This document shows, one piece after another, positions 1 to 6,833 of a DNA stretch of 7,633 bases. Position 1 is the first letter of the stretch, and every line of letters begins with the position of its first letter. The translations under genes and the position numbers were made by a program. The notes below the pieces were generated by a model, which was given only the letters and a program-made list of their open reading frames with translations, ran no database searches and was not told where the DNA came from. Source of the DNA: Collinsella aerofaciens (GTDB lineage: Bacteria; Actinomycetota; Coriobacteriia; Coriobacteriales; Coriobacteriaceae); NCBI GenBank assembly GCA_008671285.1, contig RPYR01000201.1:1-7633 (forward strand), written 5' to 3'.

Positions 1-129
1 CGCTGTAGTCGTACGTGTGCGGTCCCCGACCCGAGGGGCCGGGGATTAGGGTTCCAGCACGACAGTCCGGCGCCAGCCGAACGGCCCCGGACGTGGCCGT
101 CGTGGCGGGCGGCGCGGGCGCTCACCAGG

Positions 130-225
130 CTATCCCGCCCCTCCCCCGCCCCCCTCACCCCTCCATTCGCTCTCCCGCTGCCGGCCCACCCCCCCCTCCA
201 CCCCCCCCGCCCCCCCCCGGCCCCC
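130..225. repeat. C-rich / G-quadruplex-prone low-complexity tract
   Basis: The plus strand is almost pure pyrimidine here, with runs of C8 (189-196), C8 (201-208), C9 (210-218) and C5 (221-225), preceded by several C3 to C6 runs from about 134. The minus strand therefore carries four or more closely spaced G-runs of five or more, which fits the G-quadruplex pattern very strongly. The composition is unlike the coding part of the window. Runs of this kind are also prone to sequencing and assembly length errors, so the exact run lengths should be treated with caution. Confidence 0.75.
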
Positions 226-252
226 GCGGCTCTCAGGGGCTCCCATCCCAAA

Positions 253-287
253 TGCGGAGCAAAGCTCCGCACACCATCTTTTTCTTT
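253..287 (+). terminator. Possible intrinsic terminator (plus strand)
   Basis: An 8-bp perfect stem (253-260 with 264-271) closes a 3-nt AAA loop. On the plus strand it is followed, after a 7-nt gap, by a T-rich stretch at 279-287. On the minus strand only a few Ts follow the stem, so plus-strand use is favoured, perhaps for a gene lying to the left of the window. The gap between stem and T-tract is longer than usual, which weakens the call. Confidence 0.4.
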
Positions 288-380
288 CAGCTAAAGCACG
301 CCGGAAATTCGACGCAGCTGGCTAACCTTGCCGGACGTTGTCGACGCCAATCCGGCTCAGAAGCCGCATCGATACAGAAA

Positions 381-537
381 GGTCCCCGGCGCTGCCCGGG
401 CGCCAGCGGCCGCATATGAACTTTATCGCGAGTTCCGCACGAACAGGAGGCCACTTAATGTGGCCTCCGTCGTGAGCAGGACTGTAGAGCAGGAAAGTTC
501 ATATGCGGCCGCTGGCGCCCGGGCAGCGCCGGGGACC
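381..537. repeat. Long perfect inverted repeat with nested hairpin
   Basis: Positions 381-424 and 494-537 are exact reverse complements over 44 bp. Outward extension fails at 380/538 and inward extension fails at 425/493. The 69-bp core contains a second perfect inverted repeat (446-454 with 460-468, 5-nt loop TTAAT), which can be extended outward by several more pairs (from 444/469 to 438/474) with two single-base bulges. Each arm is GC-rich at its outer end and includes the palindromes CCCGGG, GGCGCC, GCGGCCGC and CATATG. The right arm begins 12 nt after the stop codon of the tsaB-rimI-tsaD gene. Transcribed from the minus strand, the whole element would form a very long hairpin followed by TTTCTGT, so it may end the operon's transcript. 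It could instead be a non-autonomous mobile element or an assembly artefact. No target-site duplication is evident. Confidence 0.85.
446..468. repeat. Nested 9-bp hairpin in the inverted-repeat core
   Basis: GGAGGCCAC at 446-454 pairs perfectly with GTGGCCTCC at 460-468 around a 5-nt loop. It resembles the stem of an intrinsic terminator, but neither strand has a T-tract directly after it (TGTTCG on the minus strand, GTCGTG on the plus strand). It is therefore reported as a structure, not as a terminator. Confidence 0.7.
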
Positions 538-549
538 GCGCCGTACCAG

Positions 550-2934
550 CTACAGCGTCATGTTTGGATCGGCGTCGACGTCGAACGGTGAGATTTCACC
601 TCGGTCGAATTTACGGCAGGCGACCTCCGCGATCATGGCTGCGTTATCGGTACAGGCAGACAAGGGCGGCACCGTTACGCGAATCCCCTGACGTCCAAGC
701 TTCTTGATCATCATCTCGCGCAGATGCGGGTTGGCCGAGACGCCGCCACCGATGCAGTATTCCTTGCATCCGGTAGCGTGCAATGCGTTTTTGGCCTTCT
801 TGTACTGCACGTCAAAGACAGCTGCCTCAAACGAAGCTGCCAGATCGGGCAGGTGAATCGTGCGCCCGGCCTTGGTCTCCTGTTCAATGTAGAGCGTCAC
901 AGCGGTTTTAAGGCCCGAAAGCGAGAAGCGATAGTCTCCCCTGCTGTTAAGCGCACGGGGGAAATCGATCGCCTTGGGGTTGCCCGTCTCGGCCAGCTTG
1001 GAAATGATGGGGCCACCGGGATAGCCCAGACCCAACGCCTTGGCTACCTTGTCGAAGGCCTCGCCCACAGCGTCGTCGAGCGTCTCACCGAGCACCTCGT
1101 AGTCGCCCCACGCCTTCACGTGCACGAGCATGGTGTGCCCACCCGAGACAAGCGTGAAGATAAACGGCGGTTTGAGGTCGGGTTGCGCCAGCAGGTTGGC
1201 AAACAGGTGCCCCTCCAGATGGTTGACGCATACGAGCGGCTTACCGGCAGCGTAGGCAAAGCCTTTGGCAAAGGCAACGCCCACCACGAGGGCGCCCACC
1301 AGGCCCGGACCCTGTGTCACGCCCACGGCGGCAAGCTCGCTGGGAGCAATGGCTCCACCCTCAAGACCAAGCGATGCTGCGGCATCCTCGAGCGCCGCAT
1401 CCACGACACTCACAATCACCTCAACGTGTTTGCGCGAGGCGATCTCGGGCACCACGCCGCCAAAGCGGGCATGAAAATCAATCTGTGTCGACACCTGGTT
1501 GGCCAGCATATTGCCATCCGCATCGATAATCGCCACGGCCGTCTCGTCGCAGGAACTCTCGATAGCGAGCACCAGGCGGCGGCGCTCAATTTCGGCGCGC
1601 TCCCCCTCGGAGCGCCCAGGCGCAGGCAGCGGCCATACGCGTTGCTCGGCTGCCGTCGGCTCGGGCGAGGCGTTATCGACCGGAAGTACGAGGGGAAGTG
1701 GGGCCGTCATGACGATGGCGTCTTTGCCGACACCGTAGTAGCCACGACGACGACCCACCTCGGTAAAGCCCAGAGCGGCATAGAGCGCAATCGCGCCCTC
1801 GTTGCCGTCCTCGACCTCGAGCGAAGCCGTGGTGCAGCCGAGCATCTGGGCATCATAGCTCACATGCGACAGCAGCTTGCGGGCAATGCCCTCACGGCGA
1901 TGTGCCGAGTCGACGGCGACATCCAGAATCTGCACATCACCGTCCACGACCATACCGCCGGCAAGGCCCAGCAGCTTGCCGTCGTCGTGTGCCACCCACC
2001 AACTACGCGGCGCAGCGACGTCCTCGCCCAGTTCGGACAGGAACATGCCCGGCGTCCACGCCTCGTGTCCGGCACCTTCAAAGCAGGCAGCCTCTAGCGC
2101 GCTCGCGCCCTCGGCATCCGCCGCGCCCATGGGACGGAACTGCAGATGACGACCGGCGAGCTCATCGGCAACGCCCGTAATTTCGCTCTGCGCACTCTCG
2201 GCAAGACCAAGACGCTTGCGCTCGTTTTCCTCGGCATCCGAAAGGCGCGTGTAAATCGGCAGGACGCGAGCCGGATCGCCGTCACCCGCAGCGTGCGCGA
2301 GCAGCAAGCCCTCGCCCGAAGGCCACCACAGGTCGCGCTCCACGCAGCGGGCGGTCTCGTCCTCACCCAGCAGCTTGCCATAGCGCACGAGACCGTCACC
2401 GGTCAGCTGAACCTGGTCCCAGTCCGCTGCTCGGCGCCACTCATCGAGCGCCACGGCGGCCTTGACCACGTGTTCGCGCTCAAATTGACGCTCGGGACCC
2501 TCATCGCCCAGCATATATAGTGCCGGATATACCTCACCGCGCATGGCATCGGCCAAGATACCAAGCTTGCCGCGCACGCCAGCCTTCCACGCCGTCCAAG
2601 CGCAAGCGTCGAGCGTCGACACGCCCAGCAGCGGAACATTGGCACCGCGCGCGAGGCCCTTGGCAGTGGAGATGCCGATGCGCACACCCGTAAACGACCC
2701 CGGGCCGCGGCCGACCACGTAGCAACCAACATCGCTGCGATCCAGACCGACTTGAGCCAGCACGCCATCAACGGTATTCACGAGCTCAACGTTGGCGTGA
2801 CGGCGACACATGTGGTCGCCACTCACGAGCTTCGTCTCGCCCGTCTGCCCATCAATCCAGCTTGCCGCGCAGGCAAGCATGTCGGTCGAGGTATCGAGCG
2901 CCACCACCAGCGCGTTGTCGTTATGCAAGCTCAT
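550..2934 (-). CDS. tsaD: TsaB-RimI-TsaD fusion: tRNA t6A37 threonylcarbamoyltransferase and N-acetyltransferase
   Basis: This is a 794-residue three-domain fusion. Residues about 8-235 are TsaB, with an ALDTSTD start and the RGPGSFTGVRIG motif at 76-87. Residues about 262-412 are a GNAT domain of RimI type, with the acetyl-CoA loop RREGIARKLL at 346-355 and an ALYAALGF motif near 390. Residues about 453-794 are TsaD, with IESSCDETA, metal ligands H572 and H576 in NHLEGH and D763 in CTDNAAM, plus SGGHT and GETLDDAVGEAFDK. TsaD transfers threonylcarbamoyl from TC-AMP to A37 of ANN-reading tRNAs with TsaB as partner; RimI acetylates the N-terminus of ribosomal protein S18. Both are cytoplasmic. 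A 40-residue Pro/Ala/Glu-rich linker joins RimI to TsaD. I chose ATG 2934 over an upstream TTG at 2952; an AAGG lies 9 nt before it. It overlaps tsaE by 14 bp, which suggests coupling. All domains look intact. It is the last gene of the operon. Confidence 0.95.
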   Translation of the reverse strand: MSLHNDNALVVALDTSTDMLACAASWIDGQTGETKLVSGDHMCRRHANVELVNTVDGVLAQVGLDRSDVGCYVVGRGPGSFTGVRIGISTAKGLARGANVPLLGVSTLDACAWTAWKAGVRGKLGILADAMRGEVYPALYMLGDEGPERQFEREHVVKAAVALDEWRRAADWDQVQLTGDGLVRYGKLLGEDETARCVERDLWWPSGEGLLLAHAAGDGDPARVLPIYTRLSDAEENERKRLGLAESAQSEITGVADELAGRHLQFRPMGAADAEGASALEAACFEGAGHEAWTPGMFLSELGEDVAAPRSWWVAHDDGKLLGLAGGMVVDGDVQILDVAVDSAHRREGIARKLLSHVSYDAQMLGCTTASLEVEDGNEGAIALYAALGFTEVGRRRGYYGVGKDAIVMTAPLPLVLPVDNASPEPTAAEQRVWPLPAPGRSEGERAEIERRRLVLAIESSCDETAVAIIDADGNMLANQVSTQIDFHARFGGVVPEIASRKHVEVIVSVVDAALEDAAASLGLEGGAIAPSELAAVGVTQGPGLVGALVVGVAFAKGFAYAAGKPLVCVNHLEGHLFANLLAQPDLKPPFIFTLVSGGHTMLVHVKAWGDYEVLGETLDDAVGEAFDKVAKALGLGYPGGPIISKLAETGNPKAIDFPRALNSRGDYRFSLSGLKTAVTLYIEQETKAGRTIHLPDLAASFEAAVFDVQYKKAKNALHATGCKEYCIGGGVSANPHLREMMIKKLGRQGIRVTVPPLSACTDNAAMIAEVACRKFDRGEISPFDVDADPNMTL

Positions 2935-3427
2935 CTTGTACAGCCTTATCAATCAAATGGGAAAGCTCCATTGCGCGGTCACCGTGCGCCTCGAGCGTTA
3001 TTGTTCGCACATCACTGTCGCCCTCATCACGCTTGAGCGTCACCGAAAGATACTCATCCGTCAGCTCGTCTTGGAATTGTTCGCCCCATTCCAGCAGGCA
3101 AGCACCCTCATAGCCCAGCACATCGAAAATGCCCGTATCCTCGAGCTCGTAGGCATGCTCCAGACGGTATAGATCAAAGTGAAACAGCGGAATACGGCCT
3201 TGATCGTGAACGGCCATGAGCGCAAACGTAGGGCTCGTAACCATATGCTCATCGCCCAGCCCGCGCGAGACGCCCTTGGTAAAGTGAGTTTTGCCCACCC
3301 CCAGGCCACCGGTCAGGATGAGCACATCGCCGTCCTCAAGGCACGGTGCAATTAGCTCGCCAAAGTACTCCGTATCGGCAGCGCAAGTCGTTTTGTAAGT
3401 ACCTACCCCCAGGCGCTCCAGGGACAT
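2921..3427 (-). CDS. tsaE: TsaE, tRNA t6A biosynthesis ATPase
   Basis: A 168-residue P-loop protein, a little longer than the usual 150 or so for TsaE. The Walker A motif is GGLGVGKT at residues 40-47. It is followed by the family signatures SPTFAL (65-70), HFDLYRLE (83-90) and LEWGE (112-116). In bacteria TsaE binds the TsaB-TsaD heterodimer and hydrolyses ATP so that the t6A synthase can turn over. Here it sits directly upstream of, and overlaps by 14 bp, the gene encoding TsaB and TsaD as one chain, so the partners are made from adjacent cistrons. The start is supported by AAGGAG at 3433-3438, 5 nt from the ATG. The gap to the preceding glycosylase gene is 12 nt. The last 35 or so residues, after the conserved core, are acidic and helical-looking and carry no motif I recognise. 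Confidence 0.95.
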   Translation of the reverse strand: MSLERLGVGTYKTTCAADTEYFGELIAPCLEDGDVLILTGGLGVGKTHFTKGVSRGLGDEHMVTSPTFALMAVHDQGRIPLFHFDLYRLEHAYELEDTGIFDVLGYEGACLLEWGEQFQDELTDEYLSVTLKRDEGDSDVRTITLEAHGDRAMELSHLIDKAVQDELA

Positions 3428-3439
3428 ATATGCTCCTTA

Positions 3440-4060
3440 TTATTCCGAGGCGTCCTCTGGTGCGGGATGTCGCTCCAGATAGTCGCCCAGCATCTTAAAG
3501 TCTTCCTCCAGCAGTTCCTGCCACGCCGGATTGCGTAGCGCTGCTGCCGGATGGAACGTGGGCATTACTACAAAATGCCCCATCTGGTGGAACCTGCCGC
3601 GCAGCTTAGTAATGCCAATCTCGGTCTTAAGCACAAAGTGCGTCGCGGGGTTGCCGAGCGTCACGATAATATCGGGCCAGATGCTTCGAATCTGCTCACG
3701 CAAAAACGGCGAGCAAGCCAGCACTTCCTCGGGACGTGGATTGCGGTTTCCCGGCGGGCGGCACTTAAGCACGTTGGCAATGTAGACGTCTTCGCGTTTG
3801 AGCCCCGCCAGCGACAAAATGCCGTTGAGGTCCTCGCCTGCCGCCCCCACAAAGGGCTCGCCCTGCAAATCCTCATTGCGGCCCGGCGCCTCACCAATAA
3901 ACATCACGCGAGCGCGGGGGCTTCCCACGCCAAACACGATATTGTGACGCGACTGGTAGAGCTGGCAGAGGTGACAATCGCCCAGAACGGCCTCAATTTC
4001 CTCGAGTGCGACCTCACGTGGCGCCTGATGGGTATGACCGGGGATGTGCATGACGCCCAT
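3440..4060 (-). CDS. Family 4 uracil-DNA glycosylase (4Fe-4S)
   Basis: A 206-residue glycosylase that removes uracil from DNA, starting base-excision repair of deaminated cytosine. It belongs to the thermophile-type family 4, not the classical Ung family. The first catalytic motif is GEAPG at residues 56-60, followed by the conserved NEDLQGEPFVG. The second is HPAAALR at 170-176. Four cysteines are placed as iron-sulfur ligands in this family: C29 and C32 (CHLC), C100 (KCRPPGNRNP) and C116 (ACSPF). Length is typical. The AGGAG ribosome site at 4066-4070 overlaps the TAG stop of alr (4069-4071), with an 8-nt gap between the genes, so translation is probably coupled. An in-frame ATG at 4051 is a less likely start because its spacing from this site is poorer. 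No pathway link to its neighbours is known to me; co-transcription may simply be housekeeping. Confidence 0.93.
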   Translation of the reverse strand: MGVMHIPGHTHQAPREVALEEIEAVLGDCHLCQLYQSRHNIVFGVGSPRARVMFIGEAPGRNEDLQGEPFVGAAGEDLNGILSLAGLKREDVYIANVLKCRPPGNRNPRPEEVLACSPFLREQIRSIWPDIIVTLGNPATHFVLKTEIGITKLRGRFHQMGHFVVMPTFHPAAALRNPAWQELLEEDFKMLGDYLERHPAPEDASE

Positions 4061-4068
4061 AGCGGCTC

Positions 4069-5214
4069 CTACACGTAGACCTTGTCGAGACGCATGCCAA
4101 AGCCGCAGGCGACCTCGTAGTTAATCGTTCCGCGCAGTCGGGCCATCTCGTCCATAGTGATCTCGGCATCGCCATCGCGGCCGACGATAATCATCTCGTC
4201 ACCATACTCGGCCTCGGGAATCTCGTGTGCCGGGTTGGACTGAATGGCGACCATAAACTGGTCCATGCAGATATTGCCAACCTGATGCACGCGCTCGCCG
4301 CGATACAGCACATCCATACGATTGGAAAGCGTACGCGATAGGCCATCGGCATAACCGATCGGCAGCGTGCAGATCTGAACGCGCGTACGCGGTACGCGGT
4401 AGGTAAAACCGTAGCCCACGCCCTCACCCATCGCAGGGTGTGCCACGCGCGTCACACGCGCATGGACGCTCATAACGGGATCAAGCTGCATCACGCGGCC
4501 ACTCAGCTCGCACGGCTGCATGCCATACAAGCCAACGCCGGCGCGAATCATATCAAAATGCATCGAGGGGTCGAGCATCGAGGACGGCGTGTTGGCGCAG
4601 TGCACGATACCGCACTCAAAACCCGCATCCTTAATGGCTTGAACGGCCTCGGTAAAGCGCTGGCACTGCAGCTTGTAGTCCCAGCCCGAAGGTTCATCGG
4701 CCGTGGCGAAGTGCGTAAATACGCCGTCGCACTGAATACCGCGATGGAAATTAATACCGCGGACAAAGTCGAGCACCTGCGTGTAATGTACGCCAATGCG
4801 GTTCATGCCCGTCTCGATGGCGAGATGATACTTGCCCACCTTGCCCGCCGCGACGGCACATTCGCCATACGCAAGAGCAAAGTCAGACGTATAGACCGAG
4901 GGCATGATATCAAACTCGAGCAACGTCGGAATGGCCTCGATAGGCGGCTCGCTTAGGATGAGGATGGGCTTCGTAATCCCGCCCTGTCGGAGCTCAATGC
5001 CCTCGTTAACCGTCGCCACGGCAAACATGTCGGCACCGGCCGAATACATGATCTTGGCGCACTCAACAGCTCCATGACCATAAGCATCGGCCTTGACCAC
5101 GCAGCACAGGCGCTGACGTGGATTCAGCAAGTTCTTATAGGCCCTCGTGTTGCGACGGAGCGCCCCACGGTCGATCTCGACCCAGGACCAGCGCGTCAAA
5201 TCGGCTTTATTCAT
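4069..5214 (-). CDS. alr: Alanine racemase
   Basis: A 381-residue PLP enzyme that interconverts L- and D-alanine and so supplies D-Ala for peptidoglycan in the cytoplasm. The PLP-binding motif VVKADAYGHG places the Schiff-base lysine at K41. The second catalytic base is Y268 in GVGYGFTYR. The PLP-contacting arginine is R224 in RAGVGLYG. TLPIGYADGLSR and ICMDQFMV are the usual C-terminal beta-domain signatures. Length and domain order (TIM barrel, then beta domain) match the family with no truncation. The start codon is only 2 nt after the stop of the upstream NAD(P)HX repair gene, and only a weak Shine-Dalgarno (GGAT) precedes it, so translation is probably coupled to that gene. An alr next to an NAD(P)HX epimerase/dehydratase gene and acpS is a familiar arrangement in Gram-positive bacteria. 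Confidence 0.97.
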   Translation of the reverse strand: MNKADLTRWSWVEIDRGALRRNTRAYKNLLNPRQRLCCVVKADAYGHGAVECAKIMYSAGADMFAVATVNEGIELRQGGITKPILILSEPPIEAIPTLLEFDIMPSVYTSDFALAYGECAVAAGKVGKYHLAIETGMNRIGVHYTQVLDFVRGINFHRGIQCDGVFTHFATADEPSGWDYKLQCQRFTEAVQAIKDAGFECGIVHCANTPSSMLDPSMHFDMIRAGVGLYGMQPCELSGRVMQLDPVMSVHARVTRVAHPAMGEGVGYGFTYRVPRTRVQICTLPIGYADGLSRTLSNRMDVLYRGERVHQVGNICMDQFMVAIQSNPAHEIPEAEYGDEMIIVGRDGDAEITMDEMARLRGTINYEVACGFGMRLDKVYV

Positions 5215-5216
5215 GA

Positions 5217-6833
5217 TTAGTCATCCGACCCTTCGTCCATGATTCCCAGATCTTCGAGCGCATCCTTTGCCGCCAGCTCCATGGCAGGACCAATCAAGTC
5301 GATAAGATCGGTCGCGATAACGCTCTTCTCACCATACTCCGTCGCCGCGGCAAAACCGGCGTAGCTGTGAAGTGCGACGGCGTACGAATACAGCAACTCC
5401 CAACGATCCATCTCGTCGCGCATGGTGGCAAGCGTGCCGGCCAAAATACCCGCGAGAACATCACCCGAACCGGCAGTTGCCAGAGAAGCCGGACCCGAAA
5501 GTGGCAGCAGCACACGCTCAACGCCACAGATAGCCGTCGTCGGCCCCTTGGCAATGACCACCAGATTGTCGGAGCCTGCAGCCCAGACAACCTTCTGCGC
5601 GGCTGCAATCGCGGTACCAAGGTCGTTCACCTCGTCACCGGCAACCAGACGCGAAAGCTCACGATAGTGCGGCGTCATAACCAACGGCTGCTCGCGACGA
5701 TACATCTCGGGGTTACTATCAATACCGTCAATGGCAATCTTAGCAAGGCAGTTGAGTGCATCGGCATCCAAAATAAGCGGTACATCAAGCTCGAGCAAGC
5801 CCGAAACCACCTGCATAGCGCCGGCAGACGTCGTCATACCGGGACCGCACAGTACGCAGCTGTACTTCTTTGCAATCTCGCACACCGTCATGCGCGCAGC
5901 GGCGCCAAAGGAGCCGCGGGAATCAGACGGAATAGCAAAGACGGGAATCGAAGGAAGTGCAATGCGAATAAGATTAGCGCAGGCGTCAGGAGCCGCGACT
6001 GCCACGTAACCAGCACCCGCGCGAGCTGCAGACTTGGCCGCCATAATGGCAGCACCAGGATATTGCGCAGATCCGGCGACAATAAGCACAGAGCCACGGG
6101 AATACTTATCGATATTCGTAGGTAGTGGGGCAAAGTAATCAACTAAGTCACCGGGCTCGACAATCTCGGCGGCGTGGTCGACATCATCGATGACCTCGTC
6201 AAGACGGTCGTAAAGATTGCCGCAGATCAAATCGCCAGCATACTCAGGGCCATCAGCGCTATACAGACCAATCTTGGGCGCAATCATCGTCACCGTATGT
6301 TCGGCACGAATGCAGTCGTCATCAACAACGCCCGTCTCGGCATTCAGGCCCGAGGGGACATCAATGGATACGACACAATCGGCGCATTCATTGACCGTAG
6401 GAATCCAGATGGAGAACGGCGCACGCAGATTTCCGTGGAAACCGGTACCAAAAATGGCATCGACAACAACATCGGCCTTATCGATCAAAACCTCGAGTTC
6501 GTCACGCGAGGGGCCAACGCAAACGTGCACATCGCGGCCGGCAGTACGACGAGCAACATGACGTGCCAGAGCAGCAGGAATCTCATCCGGCTCAACCGGA
6601 GAAACGATATCGACGTCCACGCCCTTATGGCTCAGGATATCGGCGGCAACCCAACCGTCGCCGCCATTATTACCAAAACCGACCAGAACGAGAACCCGAT
6701 CGGGATTGAGCTTCAAGACCTCGTTGGCGGCAAACTCACCCGCTAGCTCCATAAGCTCGGCCTTCGAAGTCCCTTCGCGTTCGATGATATCCTCGAGACG
6801 AACGACTTCTTCGGTACTCAAAACCGGTTTCAT
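5217..6833 (-). CDS. nnr: Bifunctional NAD(P)HX epimerase / ADP-dependent NAD(P)HX dehydratase
   Basis: A 538-residue fusion that repairs hydrated NADH and NADPH. The N-terminal epimerase domain (about 1-225) equilibrates R- and S-NAD(P)HX; it shows GFGNNGGDGWVAAD (52-65), DAIFGTGFHG (125-134) and SIDVPSGLNAETG (156-168). The C-terminal ribokinase-like dehydratase domain (about 235-530) converts S-NAD(P)HX to NAD(P)H at the expense of ADP. It shows KYSRGSVLIVAGSAQYPGA (243-261), ILDADALN (354-361), TPHYREL (387-393), IAKGP (427-431) and ATAGSGDVLAG (452-462), with the likely catalytic D458. The TPH and TAGSGD stretches deviate slightly from the commoner TPHPGE and TGGTGD forms. Start: AGGAG at 6839-6843 inside the end of acpS, 5 nt before ATG. 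The acpS TAG directly abuts this ATG (TAGATG), a coupling arrangement. The C-terminus ends in an acidic tail. Confidence 0.95.
   Translation of the reverse strand: MKPVLSTEEVVRLEDIIEREGTSKAELMELAGEFAANEVLKLNPDRVLVLVGFGNNGGDGWVAADILSHKGVDVDIVSPVEPDEIPAALARHVARRTAGRDVHVCVGPSRDELEVLIDKADVVVDAIFGTGFHGNLRAPFSIWIPTVNECADCVVSIDVPSGLNAETGVVDDDCIRAEHTVTMIAPKIGLYSADGPEYAGDLICGNLYDRLDEVIDDVDHAAEIVEPGDLVDYFAPLPTNIDKYSRGSVLIVAGSAQYPGAAIMAAKSAARAGAGYVAVAAPDACANLIRIALPSIPVFAIPSDSRGSFGAAARMTVCEIAKKYSCVLCGPGMTTSAGAMQVVSGLLELDVPLILDADALNCLAKIAIDGIDSNPEMYRREQPLVMTPHYRELSRLVAGDEVNDLGTAIAAAQKVVWAAGSDNLVVIAKGPTTAICGVERVLLPLSGPASLATAGSGDVLAGILAGTLATMRDEMDRWELLYSYAVALHSYAGFAAATEYGEKSVIATDLIDLIGPAMELAAKDALEDLGIMDEGSDD

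Larger units (their letters stand above)
1..549. other. Intergenic region with no supportable gene
   Basis: This 549-bp stretch lies beyond the 3' end of the minus-strand operon. Open frames are present on the plus strand (for example 15-419, and a frame open from the left edge to a stop at 292-294), but their translations are low-complexity, rich in Pro, Ala, Arg and Ser. They run through a hairpin and a C-rich tract and look like by-products of the GC content. A second frame from the left edge ends at a TAG at 47-49 after about 15 residues; it could be the tail of a plus-strand gene outside the window, but it is too short to judge. What the region does hold is listed separately: a C-rich tract, a small hairpin and a long inverted repeat. 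Confidence 0.6.

Noticed and set aside
2..49. Possible C-terminal tail of a plus-strand gene from outside the window
   Set aside because: Only about 15 residues, with no motif; it cannot be told apart from a random open stretch.
15..419. 134-codon plus-strand frame with a polyproline stretch
   Set aside because: The prolines come from the C-tract, the frame runs through a hairpin and into the inverted repeat, and no protein family is recognisable.
446..468. Intrinsic terminator in the inverted-repeat core
   Set aside because: The stem is good, but no T-tract follows it on either strand, so it is kept only as a structural repeat.
130..537. CRISPR array or tRNA/attachment site in the left intergenic region
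   Set aside because: There are no regularly spaced direct repeats, no cloverleaf-forming sequence, and no integrase or duplicated tRNA end.
724..2097. 457-codon open frame on the plus strand, antisense to tsaB-rimI-tsaD
   Set aside because: It overlaps a gene with unambiguous conserved motifs along its whole length. Its translation shows no recognisable domain, and long antisense frames are expected opposite GC-biased codons.
2935..2952. TTG start adding 6 residues to the TsaB-RimI-TsaD fusion
   Set aside because: ATG 2934 is a better codon, and the TsaB fold begins only about 8 residues after it; the TTG has no better ribosome site.
5367..6125. 252-codon plus-strand open frame opposite the NAD(P)HX repair gene
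   Set aside because: It is a shadow of the coding strand, with no recognisable motif and no separate promoter or ribosome site.
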